From NCBI RefSeq assembly GCF_014652855.1, contig NZ_BMZP01000005.1, forward strand, positions 1 through 64,000: DNA of 64,000 bases, in the 5' to 3' direction. This document shows, piece by piece, positions 44,830 to 53,422 of this stretch. Below the pieces are notes generated by a model. It was not told the DNA's origin, searched no databases, and saw nothing but the letters and a program-made list of their open reading frames with translations. The stretch is from Novosphingobium pokkalii. GTDB taxonomy: Bacteria; Pseudomonadota; Alphaproteobacteria; Sphingomonadales; Sphingomonadaceae. Position 1 is the stretch's first letter, and the number at the start of each line of letters is the position of its first letter. The position numbers and the translations under genes are program-made.

Positions 44830-45120
44830 GTTAGGCCGTAAACTCATAAATGGCACCTCCGAGGCGCCAAAATGGCGAACATATCGGGCCAAAGTGACCG
44901 CAGCGAAGGCTGGTAGCCTTTGCAAGGGCACTTTGGGCTGAGATGGAAGCCATTTTGGCGCCGCTTCGCGGTTTAGCTTCGCTGGCCTTCGGCTGACCCA
45001 AAGGCCCCCTCGCAGCGTCGAAAGCACTTGAAATATGTAGAATATTCCTGCGCGCTTTCTCCTCGCGACGGGGCCTTTGGCCTCAAACCTCGGGAGTGCC
45101 ATTTATGAGTTTACGGCCTA
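44830..45120. mobile_element. MITE-like element, copy 2, TA-flanked
   Basis: This 287-bp element (44832-45118) has the same GGCCGTAAACTCATAAATGG ends as the copy at 45-309, in opposite orientation, and TA at both borders. It is about 22 bp longer because of extra sequence in the middle (around 44965-44990). It has no transposase. Its right end runs into the 3' end of the HxlR-type gene and supplies its last codons and stop. Confidence 0.8.
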
Positions 45121-45527
45121 AAGCGCTGGCGGGCGACCGCGATGACATCGCCATGGTCCGCCGACCAGCGCACCAGCGCGAGCAGCGGCTGCATCAGCGA
45201 CTGGCCCAGCGCCGTCAGGCGGTATTCCACCGCCGGCGGCCGGGTATCGAATACGGTGCGGTCAATGATTCCGTCGCGTTCCAGATCGCGCAGGCCCTGC
45301 GTCAGCATGCGGCGCGAAATATCCGGCAGCGCGCGGAGCAGCGCATTGAAGCGTTGCGGCCCGATATGCAGTTCCAGCAGGATCAGCACCGTCCACTTGG
45401 CCGCGACATGATCGAGAATGTTGCGCACCGGGCAATCGTGCGGATCGAACCCCGGCTGGCGCCACACCGGCGTGCCGCCATGGCCACCCATGCCTTCGGG
45501 CAGGTTCTCTCGGGGTAACCTCGTCAC
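45111..45527 (-). CDS. HxlR-family transcriptional regulator
   Basis: A 138-residue winged-helix protein: [57 protein letters not shown], then [10 protein letters not shown]. The Cys in PHDCPVRN is the redox-sensing position used by many HxlR proteins. It starts at GTG 9 nt after GGAGG. The divergent NmrA-type reductase gene and the palindrome between them recall the qorR/qorB (ytfH/ytfG) pairs of other bacteria. The last residues (RP and the stop) are encoded by the MITE end. Confidence 0.9.
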   Translation of the reverse strand: MTRLPRENLPEGMGGHGGTPVWRQPGFDPHDCPVRNILDHVAAKWTVLILLELHIGPQRFNALLRALPDISRRMLTQGLRDLERDGIIDRTVFDTRPPAVEYRLTALGQSLMQPLLALVRWSADHGDVIAVARQRFRP

Positions 45528-45556
45528 GGAAAACTGCCTCCTTCACGGCTCAGCAA

Positions 45557-45575
45557 AGGTCTCTATTTGAGACCT
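45557..45575. promoter_or_regulatory. Operator of the HxlR regulator
   Basis: AGGTCTC-TATTT-GAGACCT is a perfect 7-bp inverted repeat with a 5-bp spacer in the 77-bp divergent gap. It is the obvious binding site for the HxlR dimer controlling both directions. Confidence 0.75.
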
Positions 45576-45604
45576 GCACTCTGCAACAGAAGGAAATGCG
45601 TGCC

Positions 45605-46471
45605 ATGACCACCCATCTCGTGACCGGCGCCTCGGGCCAGCTTGGCCAGTTGACCATCGCCCATCTCGCCACCCTGGTCGATCCCGCCTCGATCATCGCC
45701 CTCGTGCGCTCCGACGAAGCCGCCGCGCGCTTCGCCGCGCAGGGCATCCAGACACGCCGGGGCGACTACAAGGACAGCGCCTCACTGGCCGCCGCATTTG
45801 CCGGGGTGGACCGTGTGCTGCTGATCTCCAGTTCCGAAATGGAAAACCGGGTGGCCCAGCACCAGGCGGCAATCGACGCGGCCAAGGCTGCCGGCGTGGC
45901 CTTCCTGGCCTATACTTCGGTGCTGCGCGCGCCGGAAAACCCGATGATCCTGGCGCGTGACCACGCCGCCACCGAAGCGCACCTGCGCGCCAGCGGCCTG
46001 CCCCACACCCTGCTGCGCAACGGGTGGTATATCGAAAACTACCTGGGCAGCGCGGCGCAGGCGCTGGCCAGCGGGCAATTGTTCGGGGCCGCCGGCACGG
46101 GACGCATCGCAGCAGCCGCGCGCGATGACTATGCCCTGGCGGCAGCGCACGTGCTGCGGGGCGGGCATGACGGCGCCGTGCTGGAACTGGCAGGCGATGA
46201 CAGCTTCACGATGGCTGACCTGGCCAGCGCGCTGACCGACCTGGCCGGCAAGCCAATCGCTTTCGTCAACCTGCCCGAGGCTGCCCTGGCCCAAGGCCTG
46301 GTCCAGGCAGGACTGCCCGAACCCATGGCCACGATCTTGGCCGATGCCGACGCGCGGTCGGGCGACGGCGCGGTGTTTGACCAGAGCCGCATCCTGTCAC
46401 GCTTGATCGGCCGGCCGACAACGCCGTGGCGCAGCCTCGTGGCCAAGGCGCTAGCACCGCAGCAAGCCTGA
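45605..46471 (+). CDS. NmrA-like NAD(P)H:quinone oxidoreductase (QorB-like)
   Basis: A 288-residue atypical SDR with the N-terminal Rossmann motif TGASGQLGQLT, DYKDSASLAAAFAGVDRVLLISSSE and YTSVLRAP in place of a classical Tyr-Lys pair; LRNGWYIENYLG is typical of the NmrA/QorB group. It probably reduces quinones or other electrophiles and is induced through the divergent HxlR protein. ATG 45605 is preferred over 45596 because AGAAGGAA lies 10 nt upstream. Confidence 0.85.
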   Translation: MTTHLVTGASGQLGQLTIAHLATLVDPASIIALVRSDEAAARFAAQGIQTRRGDYKDSASLAAAFAGVDRVLLISSSEMENRVAQHQAAIDAAKAAGVAFLAYTSVLRAPENPMILARDHAATEAHLRASGLPHTLLRNGWYIENYLGSAAQALASGQLFGAAGTGRIAAAARDDYALAAAHVLRGGHDGAVLELAGDDSFTMADLASALTDLAGKPIAFVNLPEAALAQGLVQAGLPEPMATILADADARSGDGAVFDQSRILSRLIGRPTTPWRSLVAKALAPQQA

Positions 46472-46475
46472 CCGG

Positions 46476-48458
46476 TCAGCGGGGAGCGGCCCCCAGCCCG
46501 AAGCCGAACGGGAACAGCGGGTCGGCGCTGTCATCGCCCACCGCCGGGTTCTGCCGTTCGACCGCCGCCATCGAGCGCGGCAGTTCGAACGGCAGGCGCC
46601 CGCGCGCCGTCTCGCGCCCGGTAACCACATCGAGCAGGCCTTCATCGCTCACGCCGAAATTGCCGAGCACGGCGCGGGTCTTGGGCAGGATCTCGGTGAG
46701 GATCGCCGGGCGATCGAGGAACACCGCCAGCACCACAGGTACTTTGGCAGCGGCTTGGGCAACGGCATCGTAATCGGCATTGCCGGGGCGGAAATCGAGG
46801 CGCCCCTCGTTCTGGCGCGAGCCGAAGAAATGGTTGGGATGCAGCCGCTCGAACGGCGTGGAGGCGCGCATCAGGGCGACCTGGGCATCTTCGGCGCGGT
46901 CCACCACCACCAGCCCGTGTGCGCGGGCTTGCGCCGGATCGATGCCCTTGAGGAACACCCGCGTGCCGGCAGCGAGCGGCAGGATGCCACCTTCGTTGCG
47001 CAGCAGCACTTGCGCCTCGGCCTGGGCGCGGCGGCCCTCGGCAAGCGTGGCGGGCGTGACCACCGTGCTGGCCGCCGCCGGATCGACCAGGGGATTTTCA
47101 AACAGGCCAAGCTGGAACTTGAGCGTGAGAATGCGCGCCACCGCGGCATCGACGCGCGCGGGCGAAATCGTGCCGGCCTTCACATCCTGGATGATCCATT
47201 CCGGCTCGGTCACGCCGCCGAACTGGTCGATCCCGGCGTGCACCGCCTTGGCATAGCGCTGCGCCGGGGTGAGGTCTTCCACCCCCCAGGGCATGGCGAT
47301 CTCGTTGGGCGTCTGCGGCTGGCTGGGCGCGCGGCAGGCCGGAGTGCAATCGCGGGTGATGCCCCAGTCCGACAGGACCAGCCCCTTGTAGGCATAGTCC
47401 TTGCGCAGCAGGCCGAGCAGTTGCGCATTATAGCCGGCGGCCACGGGCTCCAGCGGCTTGCCCGCCACGGTGGGGCCGCTGATGATGTCATAGGTGGGCA
47501 TCACGCCGGCCACGCCAGCAGCAAAGGCGCCCAGGAACGGGGTAATATGGGTTTTCAGCGTGGCGTTGTCGTGCACCGCCAGGCGCCCGTAATAGTTATG
47601 CCCGTCAAAGCCTTGCGGATTGGCGCCATAACCCACCCAGTGCTTGACCACCGTGGCCACGCCATCGCGGGCCAGCGCACGGTCCCCGCCCTGGAAGCCC
47701 GCGACATAGGCCTGCACCATGGTGCGGGCGAGATCGGCATTGGCGCCGAACGTGCCGGTGCCGCGTGGCCAGCGCGGCTCGGTAAACAGGTCTGCCTGGG
47801 GCGATAGCGCCATGTGGATGCCCGTGGCGCGGTATTCGCGGCGCGCCACGTCGCCGAAATGGCGCATCAGCGCGGCATCGCCGAGTGCAGCAAAGCCAAG
47901 CGTCTCGGGCCATTGCGAATAGCCCTGGGTGGCTCCGCTGGCGCCCACGGTCACCTGGAAATGGTGGCGCGGATCGGTGCTGATGATCAGGGGAATACCC
48001 AGCCGGGTTTCGGCGGCGATCCGCTGGATCGCGTTGTTTTCCTCCGCCATGCGTTCGGGCGACACGGCCAGGCGGGTGATGAAGCTGGTGATGTGCTGAT
48101 CGGCGATCGCCTTGCGCGCGGCGTCCTGGTCATAGCCGCGCGTGGAGGCGCCCACGGCGCTGTCGGTCGCGGTGAGCGAGCCATGCATCATGGCGCCGGC
48201 CTTTTCCTCCAGCGTCATCCGCCCGACCAGATCGGCCACGCGCCGCGCCACCGGCAAGCGCCAGTCCTCGTAGGGATCGAGCCGCCCGTTGCGATCGAGA
48301 TCGCGGAAGCGCAGGCCATCCACGGTCAACACCGGCCCGGCCTGGGTCGCGATGGTCGGCTGCACCGGGGCTGCGGGCGCCGCCAGCGCTGCCACCGGCA
48401 AGTGGGCAAACAGCACGGCGAGCATGCGGGCGGGCAGACGATGGGAAATCAGAGTCAT
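46476..48458 (-). CDS. GH3 beta-glycosidase with EF-hand-like loop
   Basis: A secreted protein of about 660 residues (leader ending PVAALAAPAAP). Before the barrel, residues 53-64 form a canonical EF-hand loop, DLDRNGRLDPYE, which may bind calcium. Family 3 barrel landmarks are LVGRMTLEEKAGAMMHG, PLIISTDPRHHFQ, VVKHWVGYGANPQG, and the nucleophile in LVLSDWG (Asp about 364). The C-terminal alpha/beta sandwich includes VLAVFLDRPAILTEILP. It probably cleaves beta-glucosides or beta-xylosides. ATG 48458 is used in place of the in-frame TTG two codons upstream. It is downstream of a TonB receptor in the same operon. Confidence 0.9.
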   Translation of the reverse strand: MTLISHRLPARMLAVLFAHLPVAALAAPAAPVQPTIATQAGPVLTVDGLRFRDLDRNGRLDPYEDWRLPVARRVADLVGRMTLEEKAGAMMHGSLTATDSAVGASTRGYDQDAARKAIADQHITSFITRLAVSPERMAEENNAIQRIAAETRLGIPLIISTDPRHHFQVTVGASGATQGYSQWPETLGFAALGDAALMRHFGDVARREYRATGIHMALSPQADLFTEPRWPRGTGTFGANADLARTMVQAYVAGFQGGDRALARDGVATVVKHWVGYGANPQGFDGHNYYGRLAVHDNATLKTHITPFLGAFAAGVAGVMPTYDIISGPTVAGKPLEPVAAGYNAQLLGLLRKDYAYKGLVLSDWGITRDCTPACRAPSQPQTPNEIAMPWGVEDLTPAQRYAKAVHAGIDQFGGVTEPEWIIQDVKAGTISPARVDAAVARILTLKFQLGLFENPLVDPAAASTVVTPATLAEGRRAQAEAQVLLRNEGGILPLAAGTRVFLKGIDPAQARAHGLVVVDRAEDAQVALMRASTPFERLHPNHFFGSRQNEGRLDFRPGNADYDAVAQAAAKVPVVLAVFLDRPAILTEILPKTRAVLGNFGVSDEGLLDVVTGRETARGRLPFELPRSMAAVERQNPAVGDDSADPLFPFGFGLGAAPR

Positions 48459-48523
48459 CGGCAAGGCTTCCGGGGCAACGGGAAAAGCCGGGGCCGCGCG
48501 CTGGCGCGGCCCCGCAGGGTGGA

Positions 48524-50896
48524 TCAGAAGCGCAGGCCGGCGCGCACGCCATAGAGGCGCGGGTCGGAAAGTTGCGCCACGCCATCATCGAACGTGCCGC
48601 CAAAGTTGGCAACGATCTGCGCACTCGACAGCGTCAGGCGGTTTTCGATGTTGCGGACAAAGCCCTGGAGATACCAGGTGCCGCCGGGGGCATTGTACGT
48701 CGCGCTCAGGTCGGTCTTGGTGAAGGCCGGCTGGCGGAACTGCGCGCGTAGCGCCGGGGCGGTGATCATGTAGCTGGCCGACATGCGGGTGCGCGCGCCC
48801 AACTGGATATCGCCATCGCCGACCGGGATCGTCCAGGTATAGCCGGCAAACAACGTCCATTCGGGCGAACGGTCCAGCTTCTTGCCGGCAAACTGCGCGG
48901 TCAGGGGCCCGGCGGAGTCGATCAGGTAATCGGTATAGCGGGCGTTGAGCCAGTTGACCGAGAGATCGATCTGGTGGTTGCGCGCCGGCTTGATCACGCT
49001 TTCCAGCTCCACCCCGTCAACCTTGGCGCGGCCAGCGTTGAGCGTGCGCTGGACCGGCGAGCCAGCCACCAGCGTCAACTGCGAAAGCTGGAGGTTGGTG
49101 TAGTCATAGTGGAACACGCTGCCGTTGAGGCGCAGGGCATTGCCCGCGATGCGCGCCTTGAAGCCGGCTTCGTACGACGTGAGCGTTTCGGGCTGGTAAT
49201 AGAGCAGATCGGGCGTGGTCACCGCACTGCCGTTGCAGTTGGCCGTGCCGGCCAGGCAGCCATCGTTGAACCCGCCCGCCTTGTAGCCGGTGGCGACGGT
49301 GCCATAGACCAGCGTGGTGGGCGTGGCATCGAATTCGAAGCCGCCGCGCCAGGTGATCTTGCTGTAGCTCACTTCCGCATTGTTGAGCGAATCCTGCACG
49401 CCGCGCGGATTGGTCGTGCCGGGCTGGGTGCCCGTGGTGAAATCCAGCGGATCGTTGACCGTCGCGTGATAGATCGTGGCACCCACGCGACGCTTCTTGT
49501 CCTTGGTCCAGCGCACGCCGCCGGTCAGGCGGAAGGTGTCGGCCAGGCTGTAGGTGCCCTGGCCGAACAGGGCGAAGGATTCCGAATTGGTCTTTTGCGG
49601 GAAGCCGAAGATATAGCCGCGCTGGCCCTGCTGAAACCCCTGGGTGCCATAGAGCAGGAACGAGATGTCCGACTTTTCCTTGAAGTAATAGGCGCCGGTC
49701 TGGAGCTTGAGCGCGCCGGTGTTGACGGCAAAGCGCAGTTCCTGCGAATTCTGGTTGTAGGAGCCGTCAAACGTCTGGGGCGAAGTGACCACCGCGCCTG
49801 AGGTGCGGTTCACGCCGGTCAGGCCGGTGAACTGCTCGTCGCGGGTCAACTCGCGATAGGAACCCAGATAGTTGAGCGTGAGCCAGTCGGTCAGGTCAAC
49901 CTTGAGATCGCCCTGCACGCCCCAGGTGTTGTTGTCGCGCAGCGATTGCCAGCGCTCGGGATAGGTCAGCGTGCTCACCTGGTCGGCACTGCGGCCGGTG
50001 CGCACAACCGGATCGTTGCCCAACTGGCCATCGGCCGGCACCGTAAACGGCGCCTGGTAGAGATTGGAAAGCAGCACGCCTGCCCCCGGATGGCCCTTCA
50101 TGCTGCTGTAGTCCCCGCGCAGCACGAGCCGCACGCTGCTGCTCGGCTCGATCAGGACGGACAGGCGGCCCGAGAGGTTTTCCTTGGCCGGATCGAGCGT
50201 GTAGGGCGACACGCCTTGCAGGATATAGCTGTTGCGGCGATCATAGTTCACCGCGCCGCGCACCGCGATGAACTCACCCACCGGCACGTTGACCACGCCA
50301 GTCGCCTGGATCGTGTTGTAGTTGCCATAAGTGCCGTCGAAGCTGGCGCTGAACTTGCCGAGGCGCGGCGCCGCCGAAATCAGGCTGACCAGGCCAGCGG
50401 TGGTGTTGCGGCCATAGAGCGTGCCCTGCGGCCCGCGCAGCACTTCCACGCGATCGAGATCGAAGAAGCTGACTTCCTGCGCCTGCGGGCGGGCGAGGAA
50501 CACGCCATCCACCACGAAGCCGGCCGAGGGATCGCCCTTTTCCGAATTGTCGGTGCTGCTCACCCCGCGAATGGTGATCTGCAAGCCGGCCGAGCCGCCG
50601 CGATCGATCGACAGGTTGGGCGCGACTTCGGTGAGCTGCGTGGCGTTGGTCACGCCGGTCTTGGTCAGGCTGTCACCGCCGATCGCGGTGATCGCCACCG
50701 GTGTCTTGGACAGCAGCGTGTTTTCGCGAGTGGCGGTGACGATGATTTCGCCGCTGTCGGGCGTGGCGACCGCCGCCTGGGTGGCCGCCGCATCGCTGGC
50801 GACACCGGTTGCCGCGGCTTCTTGCGCATGGGCGCACATCTGGGCCAGCGCCAGCATCGAACCAGCGGCGAACAGAATACGGGTACGGGTTTTCAA
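48524..50896 (-). CDS. TonB-dependent receptor, TTG start
   Basis: A 790-residue outer-membrane receptor with a signal peptide (FAAGSMLALAQMCAHAQ). The plug has GEIIVTATRENTLLSKTPVAITAIGGDSL, LTEVAPNLSIDRGG, RGVSSTDNSEKGDPSAGFVVDGVFLARPQAQ and VLRGPQGTLYGRNTTAG; the barrel ends DPRLYGVRAGLRF. The start is TTG, 5 nt after a strong GGGAGG. It is the first gene of an operon with GH3, divergent from a LacI gene and close to a perfect palindrome, so it likely imports an oligosaccharide processed by that GH3. Confidence 0.92.
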   Translation of the reverse strand: MKTRTRILFAAGSMLALAQMCAHAQEAAATGVASDAAATQAAVATPDSGEIIVTATRENTLLSKTPVAITAIGGDSLTKTGVTNATQLTEVAPNLSIDRGGSAGLQITIRGVSSTDNSEKGDPSAGFVVDGVFLARPQAQEVSFFDLDRVEVLRGPQGTLYGRNTTAGLVSLISAAPRLGKFSASFDGTYGNYNTIQATGVVNVPVGEFIAVRGAVNYDRRNSYILQGVSPYTLDPAKENLSGRLSVLIEPSSSVRLVLRGDYSSMKGHPGAGVLLSNLYQAPFTVPADGQLGNDPVVRTGRSADQVSTLTYPERWQSLRDNNTWGVQGDLKVDLTDWLTLNYLGSYRELTRDEQFTGLTGVNRTSGAVVTSPQTFDGSYNQNSQELRFAVNTGALKLQTGAYYFKEKSDISFLLYGTQGFQQGQRGYIFGFPQKTNSESFALFGQGTYSLADTFRLTGGVRWTKDKKRRVGATIYHATVNDPLDFTTGTQPGTTNPRGVQDSLNNAEVSYSKITWRGGFEFDATPTTLVYGTVATGYKAGGFNDGCLAGTANCNGSAVTTPDLLYYQPETLTSYEAGFKARIAGNALRLNGSVFHYDYTNLQLSQLTLVAGSPVQRTLNAGRAKVDGVELESVIKPARNHQIDLSVNWLNARYTDYLIDSAGPLTAQFAGKKLDRSPEWTLFAGYTWTIPVGDGDIQLGARTRMSASYMITAPALRAQFRQPAFTKTDLSATYNAPGGTWYLQGFVRNIENRLTLSSAQIVANFGGTFDDGVAQLSDPRLYGVRAGLRF

Positions 50897-50948
50897 GACA
50901 TCCTCCCTGTTGTGGTCATCATTGCCCAGGCCGTTGCGTCAGCCGTGG

Positions 50949-50964
50949 GATTTAGCGCTAAATC
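50949..50964. promoter_or_regulatory. LacI-type operator between receptor and lacI
   Basis: GATTTAGCGCTAAATC is a perfect 16-bp palindrome in the 181-bp divergent gap, 53 bp from the receptor start. A related GATAGCGCTATC lies at 56933. It is probably the target of the LacI protein encoded at 51078. Confidence 0.8.
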
Positions 50965-51077
50965 TACCATCTGTCTTTCGCTGTCAACCCGATTCTCCCG
51001 GCTTGCTTTTGCCGCCGCATATGCAAAACCGGCCGACCCCATGCGGGGCCAGCCGATCGCACCGGAACAAGGGCACG

Positions 51078-52154
51078 ATGACAGACAAGACCGACGGCAT
51101 GGAGGCCGAGCCAGAACGCCGCACACGCCGCCGGGGCAGCCAGGGCGTGACGATCCGCGACGTGGCGCAGCGGGCGGGCGTGTCGCTGATGACCGTGTCC
51201 AACGCGATCAACGGCACCGGCAAGATGGCACCGGCCACGCGCCAGGCGGTGCTGGACGCGATCGCCGAGCTGGGCTTTGCCCCCAATACCGCCGCACGCA
51301 GCCTGGCCGGGGCGGCATCGCTGCGCATCGGCTTCCTCCATGCCAAGGTGAACAACGGCTTTCTGGGCGCGATGCTGATCGGCGCCTTGCAGGCCGCCAG
51401 CCTCAACGGCGCGCAATTGCTGGTGCGCGGGGTGAACAGCGGCGACGTGGCGAGCCTGGCCGAGGCCATTGCCAGCCTGCGCGACAATGGCGCGCGCGGC
51501 CTGATCCTGTCGCCGCCCTATGCGGAAATGCTGGCGCTGCTGCCGGCGCCCGGGCCGATGCTGCCGGTGGCGGTGGTCGCGGCCGGCTCTGCCATGCCGG
51601 GGCTGGTCACCGTGCGGGTGGACGATAGGCTGGCGATGCGCCAGCTCACCACGCGGCTGCTGGAGCAAGGCCATCGCCGCATCGGTTTCATCACCGGCCC
51701 GGCCGGGCACACCTCCAGCGCCGCGCGCCTGCAAGGCTATCGCGAGGCCCTCGCCGCGTTCGGCGTGGTGGCCGACGACGATCTGGTGATGCCGGGCACG
51801 TTCCACTTCCACTCTGCCATGCCCGCAGCCCGCACCTTGCTCGAACGGACCGCGCCGCCCAGCGCCATCGTGGCCAGCAACGACGACATGGCCGCTGCCG
51901 TGATTGCCGTTGCCGCGCAGATGGGCGTGCCGGTGCCCGAACGCCTGGCCGTGACCGGCTTCAACGACGAAGCCATCGCCCAGACCATCTGGCCAACATT
52001 GACCACGATCCACCAGCCGGTGCAGGCCATGGCCGAACAGGCCCTGTCGCGCCTGATCAACCGCTTGCGCGGACAGCCGGTGGAAGATGACCTGGTGCTC
52101 GATTTTGCCTTGATCGAGCGCGCCTCTACCGGGGCACCGGCGGACGGGCCATGA
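51078..52154 (+). CDS. LacI-family transcriptional regulator (third)
   Basis: A 358-residue LacI-type repressor with TIRDVAQRAGVSLMTVSNAINGTG, hinge NTAARSLAGAAS and ligand domain ([51 protein letters not shown]). The upstream frame is not used; ATG 51078 follows an AAGGG site. The stop overlaps the start of the MFS gene (ATGA). It probably represses the divergent TonB-receptor/GH3 operon and itself, and perhaps the deacetylase at 56992. Confidence 0.92.
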   Translation: MTDKTDGMEAEPERRTRRRGSQGVTIRDVAQRAGVSLMTVSNAINGTGKMAPATRQAVLDAIAELGFAPNTAARSLAGAASLRIGFLHAKVNNGFLGAMLIGALQAASLNGAQLLVRGVNSGDVASLAEAIASLRDNGARGLILSPPYAEMLALLPAPGPMLPVAVVAAGSAMPGLVTVRVDDRLAMRQLTTRLLEQGHRRIGFITGPAGHTSSAARLQGYREALAAFGVVADDDLVMPGTFHFHSAMPAARTLLERTAPPSAIVASNDDMAAAVIAVAAQMGVPVPERLAVTGFNDEAIAQTIWPTLTTIHQPVQAMAEQALSRLINRLRGQPVEDDLVLDFALIERASTGAPADGP

Positions 52155-53422
52155 CGGCAGCGACCGCCCGCCCGGCGAGCGCTGGCCTGAGGCCCTGGCT
52201 GCTGCCGGTGCTGCTGATGGCGGCCAACACGCTTTCGTTCGTCGATCGCCAGATCCTGGCGCTGCTGATCGACCCGATCCGGCGCGACCTGGGCCTCGGC
52301 GATGCGGCGGCGGGCATGCTCTATGGCCTGGGCTTCACCCTGTCCTACCTGTTCGCCGCGTTTCCGCTGGCTTGGCTGGCCGATCGCGTGGGGCCAAGGC
52401 GGGTCATCGTCGGGTCGGTGATGGTCTGGAGCCTGGCCACCGGCCTGTGTGGCCTGGCCCGCTCGTTCGCGAGCCTCGCGGCGGCGCGGATGGCAGTGGG
52501 GCTGGGCGAAGGCGGGCTGACTCCAGCCGCGCTCGCCTGGATCAACCGCCAGTTCCCGCGCGAGCGCGTGGCGACGATGATCGGCGTGTTCCAGAGCGGG
52601 ATCTATCTCGGCAACGGCCTGGCCCTGCTGGTGGGTGGCTGGATCGCGCTGCATTTCGATCCCTGGGCCGCCCATCGCGTGCCGGTGCTGGGAACCCTGG
52701 CCGGCTGGCAGGTCGCATTCGCATTGCTGGCGCTGCCCGGGCTGGCACTGGCGGCCGCGCTGGCGCTGTGCCCGGCGCCGGGGCCGGGGGATGCCCGGCT
52801 GGAACCGCGCGCAGGGGTTGCCCCGCCCTGGCGCATTGCGCCGCTGCCGGCGCTGCTGATCGCGGCCTATGCCTGTTTCGTGATGGGCGGCAACGGCGCG
52901 CAAGTGTGGACCCCCACCCTGCTCCAGCGCCATTTCGGCTGGGCAGTGCATGAGGCGGGCTTTCTGCTCGGTTCGATCAGCCTGGTCTGCGGCATGCTGG
53001 GCACTCTGGCCGGGGGCCTTGCCGGAGACGCGATGGCCCGCCGTGCCGGGCCACGCGGGATGGTCACCATCACGCTGGCGGCCGTGGCCACGGTCGTGCC
53101 GCTGGCCCTGGCGTTTCCGCTGGTGCCGTCGGCCATGCTGGCCATCGTGCTGGTGGCGGCACATCAAGCCGCCTCGGCCTTTGCCCTGTGCGGCGGGATG
53201 GCGGCATTGCAGGCCGTGGTGCCAGAGGCGCAGCGCACCCGCACCACGGCATTGTTGATGGTGGGGATCAACCTGGGCGGTACGCTGGCTGGCCCCTGGG
53301 CCATGGGGGCCGTGTCGCAGGCCTGGCCCGGCGCTGGGCTTGGCCCGGCCATGGCGCTGACCGGCAGCCTCGCCACCGCGACGGCCGCCTTGCTTCTCGC
53401 CCTCGCCCGGCGCCTGGCCTAA
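52151..53422 (+). CDS. MFS transporter
   Basis: A 423-residue inner-membrane transporter with about twelve membrane segments. Signature runs are NTLSFVDRQILALLIDPIRRDLGL, LADRVGPRRVIVGSVMVWSLAT and RMAVGLGEGGLTPAALAWI. It falls in the Spinster/ACS-like MFS group common in sphingomonads. Co-translation with LacI and divergence from the receptor/GH3 operon suggest that it imports the released sugar; the actual substrate is not readable. Its stop overlaps the stop of the convergent GH18/CE4/GT2 gene. Confidence 0.85.
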   Translation: MTAATARPASAGLRPWLLPVLLMAANTLSFVDRQILALLIDPIRRDLGLGDAAAGMLYGLGFTLSYLFAAFPLAWLADRVGPRRVIVGSVMVWSLATGLCGLARSFASLAAARMAVGLGEGGLTPAALAWINRQFPRERVATMIGVFQSGIYLGNGLALLVGGWIALHFDPWAAHRVPVLGTLAGWQVAFALLALPGLALAAALALCPAPGPGDARLEPRAGVAPPWRIAPLPALLIAAYACFVMGGNGAQVWTPTLLQRHFGWAVHEAGFLLGSISLVCGMLGTLAGGLAGDAMARRAGPRGMVTITLAAVATVVPLALAFPLVPSAMLAIVLVAAHQAASAFALCGGMAALQAVVPEAQRTRTTALLMVGINLGGTLAGPWAMGAVSQAWPGAGLGPAMALTGSLATATAALLLALARRLA

